A stretch of 64,000 nucleotides of DNA, from assembly GCA_030844895.1 (NCBI GenBank), contig CM061231.1, forward strand, positions 5,462,001 to 5,526,000, written 5' to 3'. Numbering within the stretch: the first letter of the stretch is position 1; each line of letters begins with the position of its first letter. Below are positions 12,212 to 23,500 of this stretch, in pieces. The stretch comes from Ambrosia x helenae (lineage: Eukaryota > Streptophyta > Magnoliopsida > Asterales > Asteraceae). Below the pieces are notes generated by a model that ran no database searches, was not told where the DNA came from, and worked only from the letters and a program-made list of their open reading frames with translations. The position numbers were made by a program, and so were the translations under genes.

Positions 12212-12445
12212 TTTGAACGGTGACTTTCTTTAACGGTGTGGCAGAGATCATCACACCCGCCTCTTGGCAGACCCTAATTACACACGCGTCCAGACTATAT
12301 TGTCTGAACCGGGTCCACGTTGGTACGGTGGGGACTATGGCGTTCGCCCAGAAACCGTACTGCCTTCACACGAGTTTCCTCGCTGGAGTAACAACCTGAT
12401 GAAAACCGGGTCAGCTCAGATTCAAACCTGCGCAATATCATAGTT
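12209..12445 (-). mobile_element. SINE-like remnant (tRNA-related), minus strand
   Basis: On the plus strand it opens with a T run and GAACGGTGAC and ends near CAGATTCAAACCTGCG. The complement of that end, GCAGGTTTGAATCTG, resembles a pol III B-box. The same arrangement (T run, body, B-box complement) occurs in the clearer SINE at 24186-24440. No A-box is evident, so this is a tentative assignment. Confidence 0.35.
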
Positions 12446-12589
12446 AGTTATTATGATGTTTATTACAATGTAATGTAAAATGTTCTTATTAGTTTAATTT
12501 ATTAGATTTGTATCTTAATATATATTATAAATACTATACGTTTTTGTTACTTTGGCGTATAATATAATTATGTTATACTTGAGCAGATA

Positions 12590-13904
12590 TAATTCAGCAG
12601 ATTGTCATTCTATTTCAACAGATCGTCATTTTAGTTCAACAGACTTTTAGCTATGCTCGAGCAGATGTTCAGCTCTAAATATGTTTAAAAATGATGTTTT
12701 GGGTTTTCTGACAGCATTATTTTAAGTAATTATTTCTTTTATTATTAATTAAATTAAATGGTTATTTTATCTCTATAAAAGTAGAGGAAAGTGACATTTG
12801 TATTTACATATCTTTTTCCCTTAAAGCATTTTCACATTCTAAATCTTTATTCCATATTCATTAGGGGTGTGCACGGATCGAGTCGGTTTTTGGTCATAAC
12901 CGTAACCGAAACCGACATGTTCGGTTAGTACATTTTCGAAACCGATCGGGTTCGATTATTTCGGTTTCGGGTGTTTCGGTTATTTTTCGGGTTCAGTTCG
13001 GTTTCGGTTAAATCATCGTTTTTTTTTGGAATATGATGATGATTGTTTTGTTGTAGTTAACTTTGACGATTTAGGAACCGTTTTCACCGTCAACATCAAT
13101 GAGTAATTACATATTCAAAGCAACTTTAGGAACAAAAGGCACGTATCTATATTATATGGAGGTGCACCATGTTTCTTATTTGCTCACATGATTAGAATGA
13201 AGAATAGAATAGCTCTAGAAAGATGTAAGGCATAGAAGTTAACAGTCCGCGTATGTATAGAAAGAAATATTTTGTAAGGTATGTTATATATGAACGATAA
13301 CAAAGTTTCACTACACCACAAATCCACAATCCATTTTTTTAACTATTATTGGCTTGATGTGGGTTATTAGAACTGATTGTGTGATTTACGACGCAATCTG
13401 ATTGCATTTGGTATGTGAGCAAACCTTCGTTCCCAAGATATGATTTATAAATTTTAAAAGATATTTCAAGGCTTGGCTCTTGTATCTTAAACATAAAAAA
13501 TATGAAGTAGACTCTTAGAACTAGTCGGGTCGGGTCGGTTATTTTCGGTTATGAAAACTCACATAATCGAAACCGAACCGAAACAATCGGTTTTCAAAAA
13601 TTCATAAAACCGACCCGTCGGTTTTTTTCGGTTTGTCGGTTTTTTTGGTTACGGTTTGGTTTTTTCGGTTACGGTTCGGTTTTTTCAGTTTCATGCTCAC
13701 CCCTAATATTCATAATGATCTTAATAATGATCTTATTTTCAAATTCATTCCAAACACTCCTCAATAAACTATTGGTAATAATCCGATGTTAGTGTTCAAG
13801 TTGGAATTGGTGTTCTCGGAAAATCCTTACAAAAAATCAATATGTATTGGCCGGGGAACTCCGATTGTGACATAGAAAGGAAATCGGTCATAAACATAGA
13901 ATAA
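12590..13904 (+). repeat. Repeated TATA/leader/small-ORF unit, copy 1 (split by a hAT element)
   Basis: The unit holds CAACAGA words, a TTAAATTAAATGGTTATTTT stretch, CTCTATAAAAGTA (TATA at 12773), ATTTGTATTTACATATC and a CATTTTCAC leader. It then runs across an 844-bp hAT insertion into a decayed small ORF ending at TAA 13902-13904. Copy 2 at 14045-14498 matches it block for block. Here the start codon is replaced by ATT and stops interrupt the first third. The C-terminal part (VQVGIGVLGKSLQKINMYW) still matches copy 2. Confidence 0.6.
12862..13705. mobile_element. Non-autonomous hAT element, 844 bp, perfect 8-bp TSD
   Basis: The left end is TAGGGGTGTGCAC and the right end is TGCTCACCCCTA, which are terminal inverted repeats. 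ATATTCAT flanks both sides exactly (12854-12861 and 13706-13713), the 8-bp target duplication of hAT transposons. Subterminal DNA is built of degenerate CGGTTTCGGTTA-like words, inverted at the two ends. The centre has no transposase frame. It interrupts copy 1 of the repeated unit. Confidence 0.88.
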
Positions 13905-14044
13905 CATGTTTATACTTTTCTTTCTTTGTAATGAATTCTGGAAAGGATTCTACCAAAGTTAGAATTTTCGTTTTAGTTTGTTAACTTGAATATTGTAAAA
14001 TGTGTTACTTGGCAATATAGTGTTTTGTGGGTATATGTTTCAAT

Positions 14045-14498
14045 ATTGGTAGACTTTCGTCAAACAGATGTTAATTTTATTTCAACGGACTTTTAGAAAT
14101 ACTTTAGCAGATGTTTAGGCCTAAATATTTTTAAAAATGAAGTTTTGGTTTTTCTGACAACATTACTTTATCAAAATTATTTTTTTATTATTAATTAAAT
14201 TAAATGGTTATTTTCTATCTATAAAAGTATAGGAAAGTGGCATTTGTATTTACATATCTTTTTAGTTTAAACCATTTTCACTTTCAAAATCTCCGTTTAA
14301 TATTCATAATGATCTTAATAATGATCTTATTTTCAAATGTATACCAAACACTCCACAACAAACTATTGCCGAAAGTTTGATGTTAGTATTCAAGTTGGAA
14401 TTGGTGTTATCGAAAAACGATTTCAAACAATAAATATGTATTTGCCGGAGTACCTGGCTGTTGACATAGGAAGGAAATCGGTAATCAACATAAAATAA
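14045..14498 (+). repeat. Repeated TATA/leader/small-ORF unit, copy 2 (most intact)
   Basis: The blocks occur in the same order as in copy 1: CAACGGACTTTTAG, GCAGATGTTTAG, the shared TTAAATTAAATGGTTATTTT, TCTATAAAAGTAT (TATA at about 14219), CATTTGTATTTACATATC, and the leader to the ATG at 14337. Without the hAT insertion the leader and ORF are continuous, so this copy shows the ancestral layout. Confidence 0.65.
14337..14498 (+). CDS. Small hypothetical ORF, 53 residues, in a repeated unit
   Basis: ATG at 14337 and TAA at 14496-14498 give 53 residues. The opening is MYTKHSTTNY and the end is GRKSVINIK. I recognise no domain, signal peptide or membrane segment. The start is chosen because it follows a TATA box by about 110 bp and because conservation with copy 1 (VQVGIGV...INMY...RKSVINI) is in this frame. 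Decayed relatives occur at 13744-13904, 17277-17366 and 18999-19190. Sequence kept at the amino-acid level across copies hints at past coding, but this could still be a non-coding repeat. Expression is unknown. Confidence 0.35.
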   Translation: MYTKHSTTNYCRKFDVSIQVGIGVIEKRFQTINMYLPEYLAVDIGRKSVINIK

Positions 14499-15968
14499 CC
14501 AATTTGCACTTTTGTTCATGTTCAAGTTTTGTCCATGATACTTTCCATTATGTTTAACTTTTGTCCATGATACTTTACTTTATGTTCATCTTTTGTTCAT
14601 GTTTTACTTGTCAATTTATAATTTTGTAATGATATTTCGTTTACTTTGTTAAGAGAGTTTGTTGTTATAAAATATATTTTCATTCAACTTATGACCAATT
14701 TTGAACCTAGGATTTACCCTCTAAGAAGCATCAAGTTTAACAAATTATGATCAATTTGCAAATTGTTAATAATTGTCTACATTCCTAATTTGGTAATATT
14801 TGTTAGATTACTGATTTGAAAATAATAGTTTTCATATCTAAGAGCTGTTAGCATTTTCGTTAATAATGCTCTAGATTCTTGATTTGTAATGAAATCTGCA
14901 TTCAATATTTATAAAGTCTCGACTGCATAAATCATGGTTTAGTTTTTGAAAGAAATTTTTTAAATATTTTAGACTATGAGGTGTGGTTGAGGATAGTCTT
15001 AGTAGGACTACGTGCTAAATAAGAAAAATATACCCCCCCTAAAGATAACAACATGTAGACTAACGAATGGTGTGTGGTGTATTCATTTGTTTTTTTTATT
15101 TTGTTTTTTTATTAAATTTTTTTCTTATAAAAGATTATTCATTTTCCAAACTTGCCAAGTTACATCAAAATAGAGGGTAGTCTTTCATTTTTATTGGTCC
15201 ATTTTTTTAAATTAATAATACACGTCAAATTAAATAGATAATACATCTAAAAATATAAAAAGTCATATAATATTGAAATATAAGTCGACATTACAAATAC
15301 AAAAAAGACACCTAATATTTAAAAAAAACTTCCAGCTAAAGTTGTTTTGTTAATGACATTATATCTAACATCTGTTGCTGAACTAATATATTAATAATAT
15401 TTCTAACAACTGTTCATAGCAATTATTAAGTTTTGTAGAGTCAAATTATATTAACAGATCTAACCTATGTATATTATAACATTATCAGCCGCCCAAATTT
15501 AAACTTTGGAGCAAAAATTTTAAAGTTAACATAGAAAAGTGTGTTTCATTAATTATTCTGCAGGTATAATCATAACATATAGATTCCCTTATAAGCATGA
15601 GAATATCTAAAAGTAAATTTAGTTAAATTATATAGAATAACCAATATATTTATAAATAATAAAACAATGTTTTGTTTTCTAATGAAACTCAACGTAGAAT
15701 ATTAAGAGTCGTGAGTGACAAATAATAATGACGACCTTGAAACTCGATTTATTAAACTCACGCGGTATTTTATTTGTATTTAAGTATTTTTTTTCTATTG
15801 ATTGTAATTATCAATCTGAAATAATCTATCGATCAGACTTCTAGAAAAAAATCATTCAAAATGGAGCAAATTGTACACTGGGAATTTTCTATTTAGAGTT
15901 ACTGTTATATTGTGTACATGAATAATAATACACAATATGTTTATGGATCAAGGGAAACGATAGCCTAA
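14499..15968. other. AT-rich intergenic sequence
   Basis: No gene is visible. The phrase ATCTAACATCTGTTG followed by AATATTTCTAACA at about 15363-15405 recurs at about 17496-17545, so part of this stretch belongs to the same duplicated block. The remainder shows only A and T runs. Confidence 0.4.
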
Positions 15969-16343
15969 ATGGATATTGTATTTTTTAGAAGAATGTATGA
16001 AGATGGTAGGAACATTAGGTTAAGTTATTCTGATGAAATGTTGTTAATGGAAATGTTGGAAGAAATAATTGTTGATGAAGAATGGATTCAGCCATATCGT
16101 GTAATAAGTTGGTTTTATGTTCATGAGTATGAAACATTGATGGTGTCGTATGATAATGGTTCGCTGAGTAGATACCACAGATTGATGGTAGAGTATTCTA
16201 ATGATTTGGATTTTCTAGGAGAACTGGACCAGATAAGAATGAGTAACATCAGGCACAACACATTTCATCTTAATCTAGAACAAATTATTAGACTTAGGAT
16301 AATGTATTTGAATGAACGAGCGGAACAATTTATTGAAAATTAA
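15969..16343 (+). CDS. Orphan ORF, 124 residues, function unknown
   Basis: Uninterrupted frame from ATG 15969 to TAA 16341-16343. The product is acidic and rich in Met, Glu, Leu and Tyr (LLMEMLEEIIVDEEWIQPY; DLDFLGELDQIRM), with predicted helical character. It has no signal peptide, membrane segment or cysteine motif, and I recognise no family. Its length in otherwise stop-rich AT sequence and its ordinary amino-acid composition argue for real or recently real coding. A polyadenylation-like AATAAA lies near 16378. It may be an exon or fragment of a larger transposon gene. There is no obvious TATA box matching the nearby repeated units. Confidence 0.4.
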   Translation: MDIVFFRRMYEDGRNIRLSYSDEMLLMEMLEEIIVDEEWIQPYRVISWFYVHEYETLMVSYDNGSLSRYHRLMVEYSNDLDFLGELDQIRMSNIRHNTFHLNLEQIIRLRIMYLNERAEQFIEN

Positions 16344-16824
16344 ATTGTATTATGTTTTTTTACAGTTTTTATATATTAATAAAATTATAATATTATTAGT
16401 ATATTTATAATTTTTATGGTTTGTTATTTTTGAAGTTTAGAAATACTTAATTTATCGTCTGTTGATGAGAATTTGTAAAGAACGTCTGTATCAACATCTG
16501 CTGGAAACATTCTTCAGTTGTTTTAATATGTGCAATAGACCATTAATTCATCTGTTCATGTGGTCTGTATAGATCTTTCAGTGAATCTGTTTGATTTAAA
16601 CGTCTCTTCAGTTCAACAGTACTTTAATAAAAAAAATTATACAGCGAAACCTTGGGAATTAAAGACTCTGCTTACAAGCAAGTGACATTTTGGTAATAAT
16701 TGTGTACATTCCTGATTTGTAGCAAAATCTCCATTAAAGATTTAGAGCCTCGATTGTCAAAATCATTATTACTTTTTTGAAACTTAGTTTATTCACTTTT
16801 GTATTATTTTGAAATTTAATAATA
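16344..16824. other. AT-rich spacer with CTGTT/CAGATG words
   Basis: There is no frame of note. The words CGTCTGTTGATG, CATCTGCTGG, CATCTGTTCATG and GAATCTGTTTG occur within about 150 bp (16455-16600), part of a wider enrichment of ACATCTGTTG-like words across 12.6-18.3 kb. Confidence 0.35.
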
Positions 16825-17047
16825 TTACCTCCGTCCCAATTTAAATGTCCATCTTTCTATTTTTTGGTTGTCCCAAATTAAATGTCCATTTTCAAAAATA
16901 GAAATGCAATTTCCAGTTTTGCCTATAAAAGACAAACACAATCAAAGATTTGAGAATATTATTGTCATTTTACAACATACAAGCAAAAGATTTCTTAATA
17001 TGTGTGTTTTTGGGCCCATGACATTTAAATGGGGACGGAGGGAGTAA
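16825..17047. mobile_element. Stowaway-like MITE (Tc1/mariner)
   Basis: The right end reads GGGGACGGAGGGAGTA and the left end TTACCTCCGTCCC, the familiar CTCCCTCCGTCCC Stowaway terminus with a slightly decayed left copy. A TA-type target is consistent with both ends. The roughly 223-bp interior is AT-rich with AAATGTCCATTTTC-like subterminal words. Confidence 0.8.
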
Positions 17048-17127
17048 TATTTACTATTTTAAATTAATAAAAATATTATTTTATTATAGTCATTTCATTT
17101 TTTATTAAATAAGGGCATTCTTTAGTC

Positions 17128-17366
17128 TATAAAATGGGAGCAAACTATTATTTAGTTTTCTATCTCTTTCTCCCTTGAATATTTATTGCTTTTAAATTTT
17201 CCATGCAACATGTATAATGATTTTATTTTTAAATGTCTTCACACCAGTGTTGTGCACCATTTGTAATGATGTTTGAATGGATGGTCTAGGAAAATTCTTG
17301 CACTCAAGTAAATACGTGTTGGAAGGGGAGTTGAATCGTTTGATTACCATATCCAGAGCTTATTAA
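17128..17366 (+). repeat. Repeated TATA/leader/small-ORF unit, copy 4 (decayed)
   Basis: TCTATAAAATGGGAGC (TATA at 17128) is followed by a CTTGAATATTTATTG leader, TTTTTAAATGTCTTC and a frame at 17277-17366 (MDGLGKFLHSSKYVLEGE...). This frame aligns by position and chemistry with the C-terminal part of copies 1 and 2. Divergence is high and the N-terminal part is shifted. Confidence 0.45.
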
Positions 17367-17715
17367 AGAGAAGCCTTATTATAGATAATCCATAAGTCTC
17401 TCGCTAATTATACATCGGATGCATAATCGTCATTTGTTTTTTGATATGTTAGAAGAAAGCAACATATCTTCTTTAGTAAAAAATCGTTTGTTATACCTAA
17501 CATCTGTTGGTAGACAAATATCTTAGTAATATTTCTAACATTTGATTATAACAATAATTGAATTATTCAGAGCGAAGTTATATGAATCTTCCGCTATAAG
17601 CTTCTCTTCAGTGCTTTCAACAAGTCATATATTAATCTTACCTTATAAGTTTCCCTTGAAGTTTCCATTATAAGCTTCCCTTCATTTATATGGGACTTTA
17701 CAATCTATTTGTCTA

Positions 17716-17828
17716 ATGAACGTTTGTAAGTAACTTCACTGGAGCTCCTACTTTCAATACTAATTTATAATTACGTAAATTAGTATTGAAAGTATGAGAT
17801 TCAGTGATGTTACTTACAAATGTTCATA
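17716..17828. repeat. Foldback hairpin with about 50-bp arms
   Basis: The left arm (17716-17767, starting ATGAACGTTTGTAAGTAAC) and right arm (17776-17828, ending GTTACTTACAAATGTTCAT) are complementary with about eight mismatches around an 8-base loop. A third partial copy of the right arm (AAATTAGTATTGAAAGTATG) follows at 17830-17870. It could be a small foldback transposon or an RNA hairpin locus. I see no target duplication. Confidence 0.65.
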
Positions 17829-18173
17829 TAAATTAGTATTGAAAGTATGATCTCCAGTGATGTTACTTTTGATTCAATTGAATATTTTCAACATTGAAGA
17901 TGTCTTCTTCTGGAAATAAATAAAAGTGAAGAACAAATATTTGAATAAGTAACTCTGATTGTATATTCCACGTGCTGTTTTTCAGTAATTGCTAAATCTA
18001 TGTTGTTGTATCCAGGGTGAAAAGTATGAAGAGCTTGAAGATTTTAATCTGTGATAAGGAAAAACAAATTTGTACAAACATCCCTAATGTGTGGTTTTGT
18101 AAGTTGAATTGTTTATGTTGTTTCTTAACAAACAAGTTAAATTGTTTATGCTGTTTGACAAATTTGATGACAA

Positions 18174-18327
18174 GTCAACAGATGTGATAAAATAGAACAA
18201 GATATATATAATAAAATGAGGATATTTTAAACACTGAGAGACTTTTGTGTGACAACATCTGTTGACAACTCAACAGATGTTATAAACCAAAGTATATACA
18301 ACAAAATGAGGATATCTTTCAATACTG
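18174..18327. repeat. Tandem repeat of a CAACAGATG block
   Basis: Two diverged copies (18174-18235 and 18269-18327) share TCAACAGATGT, ATAAAATGAGGATAT or ACAAAATGAGGATAT, and a TACTG/CACTG end, with a period of about 95 bp. A small palindrome, ACATCTGTTGACAACTCAAC with CAGATGT, lies at the junction. Confidence 0.6.
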
Positions 18328-18549
18328 TAGAATGGGTCAATGAGATTCTTTTTATCTCAACATAGGCTTGAATTCCAAACTTAATGATTACGATTTGAAC
18401 TTACTTTATTAAGAAATTATTTTATTATTTTTGTGTTCCAATTGTCTTTCACTCTATAAAAGGCCCCAAAAGTAAAGTTCAAGTTTATATTTACTTCAAA
18501 TGAAATTTATACTTGAAAATTAACTTTACAGATAGATAGTTTATTCACC

Positions 18550-19190
18550 ATATAAAAGGAGGGGAAATACCAATAGTCATTTCCAACTTTATATGCCTTC
18601 AACTATTTTCACTTTGAAACTCTCTATCCCATATGCATAATTATATTACGTTCAAATGCCATTCCACCTAGGGATGAGCATTCAAGCCCGAATACCGATC
18701 CCGTCCCGTCCCGATCCCGATACCGTACCGAACCGATACCGAACCGAGGGGTTTCGGGATCGGTATCGGTATCCATATTTATGGATTTTCGGTTTCGGTA
18801 TTATCGGTATCGGTACGGGATCGGTATGGTATCGGTATTTTAAGGCAAAATACCGATACCATACCGGTACCGTACCGATACCGTACCGTACCGTATGTGT
18901 TCGGTATCGGGATCGGTATTGGGTTTTTGGACTTTTCGGTATCGGTATTGTCGGGATCGGTATCGGTTCGGTACCGATCCCGTCCCGAGCTCATCCCTAA
19001 TTCCACCAATATTTTCAGAGATTCTTACAATCAAAGAAAAATGGATTACCAACAATCCGTCAGTAGTGAACTTTGAATTGGTGTTTTTCGAAAATTCTAC
19101 AGTCAAAGAAAAACATCAATATATTATTACTACATCCAAATCCTGTTTAGAAAGTTTAGGCCGGGTTTTTAAACTTCATGATGTTTAACT
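18550..19190 (+). repeat. Repeated TATA/leader/small-ORF unit, copy 3 (split by a hAT element)
   Basis: TATAAAAGGAGGGG (18550) leads into CAACTATTTTCACTTTG, the leader block of the other copies, then TTCAAATGCCATTCCACC. A hAT element follows, and after it the unit resumes (AATTGGTGTTTTTCGAAAAT at about 19077). The post-insertion frame matches the unit's C-terminal part only weakly and is interrupted. Confidence 0.5.
18669..18999. mobile_element. Non-autonomous hAT element, 331 bp, perfect 8-bp TSD
   Basis: Ends are TAGGGATGAGC and GCTCATCCCTA. ATTCCACC flanks both sides exactly (18661-18668 and 19000-19007). The interior is almost wholly degenerate CCGATACCGTACC-type words on the left half and their complement on the right, so the whole element can fold back on itself. 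The long frames rich in Arg, Tyr and Pro seen here are by-products of this repeat. Confidence 0.9.
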
Positions 19191-20575
19191 AGAAAGGGTT
19201 GTCGACATTTGTTGTGATTATATTTAATGCAAGTGCGACAGAACTTGAATACTGGCCTTCGTTTGTTCGTGTTTTTGTTTTGATGTCTATGGCAAGGAAG
19301 ATCATTTGCTAGCGTTTGTTTGTTAGAAGCGTTCTTTTATGTTTGCTTGTATTTTTTATGTAGTTTGTTAACTTGGATATTGTAAATGTGTTATTCAAAT
19401 TAAAGCAGTTTCTTAAGAATATTTGGAGTTGTTCTTTTACAAGTCTTCCATTTTCTATGTAGATTTCTTAACTCAGATATTTCACTGAAATTAAGATTGT
19501 CTGTTTCTTTTTAATATCTGTTATCCCGACATATCTTTCCAATGTCTATTGATTTATCTCTTCGTGGTTGTAACACCCTTCAGTATTAAAAAAATTGTTT
19601 GTAGTAACAGCGATTTTAGAAATATCCCCTTAACTGACCTATAATAATTGAATTCTTAATTTGGTATTTACCAAACAGACCATAGCCGTTGGTCTGTTTA
19701 TGTTTTTTTATATTATAGTGAGTAATTGTTTTAAAAAAAGATATACTCTTCCCGTGTTTTCACATGGGGTTTCACCTAGATGTTCAGGTATTTATATATT
19801 TTTTTAGATGTTTGAAGTTTTGTTTAGTTGTGACGGTATTGAAGTTACTTAAATTTTGCTCTCAAAATGAAGTAGAGATGTTGATATTTAGGGGATCGTC
19901 TGTTTCTTTTTAATATTTGTTATCCCAACAGAGCTCTCATATGTCTGTTGATTTATCTTTTCGTGGTTGTAACACCCTTCAGTATTAAACATCTGATCAG
20001 TACTATTAACTGGTATAATCTAGTAATAAATAAATCAAAGGGTGTTTAATCATGTAACCAAGAGGAGCCCAAAACGGCAAAACCTTGCACATCCTGGAAT
20101 CACTCATTCAAAACTTGCACCTGCGGCTAGCCACAAGTTTCATATTTCTTATATGTATTAAAATTGATGTAACGCAAGCATTTACTTTGCTATCATAAGC
20201 TATATGAGTGCTAATAGCCTAACAAACCAAACCGATTCAACTGAACAACATTAGTACTGATATTGGCATTATCAAAACCGGTACAGGTTCGTTTTTATGA
20301 TTTTTACCATGTTAAACACGTGCCTTCCATTTTGGCAGAACACGATTTTATTTTTTACATTCTCTTTTGGTTGCTATAGCGAGTGTCGGTACCGTAACAA
20401 ACCTCACGGATACCTACCGAATTTCCAACACACCGCGCAGAAAATCCTACTAGTATATACTAAAACATATTGTTCTCTTTTCACTTGTTTTCTGCACATA
20501 CACAACCTAACCTATAGATGCTACTACCACAAAAAAAGTAACAGCAATACAAAATTCCACTACATTTCATATCCT
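19191..20575. repeat. Intergenic sequence with a direct duplication
   Basis: A block of about 92 bp (CTGTTTCTTTTTAATATCTG ... GTAACACCCTTCAGTATTAAA) occurs at 19497-19588 and again at 19897-19990 at roughly 90% identity. No gene is visible. The right end, next to the transporter stop codon, is that gene's 3' untranslated region. Confidence 0.5.
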
Positions 20576-23500
20576 TCATTGTGCAATTCTTTGCACCTCA
20601 TTTTGTTCATCAAATGTTTCAATCAAAAGTGAAGGTGCATAATGTGCAGTCCCTTGATGTTCCTCCGCATCCTGGCAATACGAAAGTATGATCGTATCGA
20701 TCGACATTTCCACGACCGCAAAGAAAAGGGTAGCCACCACATACCCGAGGCCCCAACACGCCTGCAACATCAAACAAAATCCAGTTAGTATAGATCTTTT
20801 TGTTCAAAGATTAAATTTTGACCAAAACCCGCGTTACATACCAGCACAGGAAACAATGGGGATGTGATCTTGTTGTGGGATGATTTGTATTTATGAGTAT
20901 CCAACATAAGAAATGCAAAAAGTGCACTTGCAAGACTCACACACAGCTTTCCAAGATAGAGTATAACGTCCCCTATTACGTTTACTCTGCCTATACGGAG
21001 AATATTACTAATAATCAAATCGGTTGCCATTTCAGAAGCACTAAAGAACCCTTTTCCTGTTATAGCAATCTGCAAAAAACAGAGTCAAACGGGTCAAACA
21101 AGTTGAAAGTCGTCCAAATACATACCTCTTAAGTCTTTTATATTAAGATGTATATTATTGTAATAATATTGGCTTTCTAATAGAGTTCAATAAATTATTC
21201 TATCAATAAGTGGTAACAAAATATAAATTACACATTGACATGTTACCCAACCTGCTCATCCCATCCATACATTGCGGTTTACAAAAAAGATAAAAAAGAT
21301 CGATTCTTTACTAACCATAATGTATGCATTGCGGTTTACAGATTTTATGGTCAATTCAATGCACTTTAAGCAAAACCGAGAAGTATGAAACATCATCCGT
21401 TTAATCCAGCTTTCAGGCATGATTTCAGCACCTTTTAGTCTCCGGCGTATGGCCTCAAGTATGAACCTAGTTGACTCAACAAAGGATACAATCAAGGAGC
21501 CGATCGCCACCGACCCTAGGCTATATCTCATGAGTAGCTTCATTGATGAAAAAACCGGAAGAAACGGAATCGTTGCCTAAATTAAACAAAAGATCAATAA
21601 TTAGACAAAACAAAATGCCAAAATAAAAAAAATCTTTAATCGGCTAAAAGGCTAACCGAAGATTCGCCACGAGCCCAATAGTATGAAGCTACAGAACCAG
21701 CAATCACAGTTGAAGAGCATGCGATAATAAACTGAGTAGCCCAATAGCACCCAAACAAGTGGAATAGAATTGAAGCTGCAATATGCGGCGTGTAATGGAT
21801 ACTATAGCCACAACAATCATCACAACTGACCCGTTTGGCTTTAAGATCATAGGCACAACAATTTGTGTTGCAATCATTGCGGACTACTTGACCCGAACTA
21901 AAAAGATTAAGCGCAGCCGATAACCAAAACATATAAAAAATTGCAAGGATTGTGTATGGTATAAGCGGGAATATTATTAACGCATGAACTTCTCCAATAA
22001 CCTTTGCAGCAACCTGCAGTTATATACTTAAAGTTTATTATTCCACACATATTGATGTCATAATTTGTGGGATAATGAACTCTAAGATATGATTATACTT
22101 GCCTTAAGTACTGAGGTTGCCATTATAATACGTCTAACTATTGCTATAGACGATAGAACCGAAACAATCATAACACACGTCATGAGAAAAGCAGCTGTGT
22201 GGATATGATGTTGCTCCTGAATAAGATAAACAATGAGTAGTTAAATGCATAGCATTTTAGCGACGAGTTATAGTGAGCAAACGAATAAAAGAATCGATTA
22301 ATGTAAGAACTTACCCGAGCGGAAACGTGATAGTATGGATCATGTTCACCAATGATGGGCGAGATGGCATCGTCTCCGATCCATCCAGCTAAACAACACA
22401 AAATAAGGAAATAATGTCACAATATTACAAGGTTAATAAGTTCATCCATTTAATCTTTTACCTTTCATGTAGTAAAACATTGTGACTGATATTATGAGGC
22501 CGTTAAACAAAAATACGGTAACCCATGGCATCGCGGTTACAAAATGTCGAATCATTAAGAGCCATAGCATTGATAAAAATAGAGGCAAGAGTCCTCCACA
22601 CACAATCAACACAGGCCATGATTTTCCAACATCAGCAACATATCTCTGAAATCAATTACACCAACAGTTAATCTCAGTCTTGAATATATTAGTGCTATGA
22701 ACTAGCATAACAAAAAGTAAACATGGTGTGCTACTCACGAAAATAACGAAAAAAGAAAGTACGAAAGTGGGATTTTCGATCCAGTTACTTGAGAATGGGT
22801 CAATTGGTTTGTCTTATAGCAAACGCGTCAAGTCAAAAACTTTAGCTAAAAGGGAATAAGGCAAACAATAGGTGTCACGAGTCACGACAGTTTGAAAGTC
22901 AGCGAATACCTCTTATTAATGTAGTACAATAACAAATTTTCAATTTGGTGGTGTTTTGTCTCAAACGGACTGAATCCAAAAAAAAACAATCAAAAGGGCA
23001 AAGTCATACGGGTTAGACGCCATAACAAATTTTTGGTTTAAACTGAAGGTGGTAACTCCGACATAATGACTTACAAATATGGATCAAATAAAAAAAAAAC
23101 TATGTTAAGGGGAACAGATCGAATGGATCAACACGGATTGAAAGTCGCCCAAAATCTACATTTAGTGCAAATGACCACAAAGATCATCTTATTCAAATAT
23201 TTGATACATTATATTACAGTGATCAAAATTGGCGGTTACGTTATTTCAAATTATTTCTAAAAGCATTTGAAATAAAATTTCATCAAATCAGAGCCCGTGC
23301 GCAAACTTTCTTAACATTTAGAAAAGGTGTTTCCATGTCAACATGACCCACGTCACCAAACCCATGTTGACCTATTACCAAACGTGTCGTACTGTCGTCC
23401 ATACCTTCAATACTGATGATCGTGTGTTGATGGAGTTGTGAATAGATTTATCTATGACCATGTCATCATTGATAGTAAGCCCGTTCAATTGCTTCCAATG

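Noticed and set aside
18656..19009. Long Arg/Tyr/Pro-rich frames on both strands
   Set aside because: They are produced by the degenerate CCGATACC repeat of the hAT element, which lacks stops in several frames.
20297..20632. 111-residue plus-strand frame at the CTL1 3' end
   Set aside because: Overlaps the CTL1 last exon and 3' UTR antisense, with no recognisable domain.
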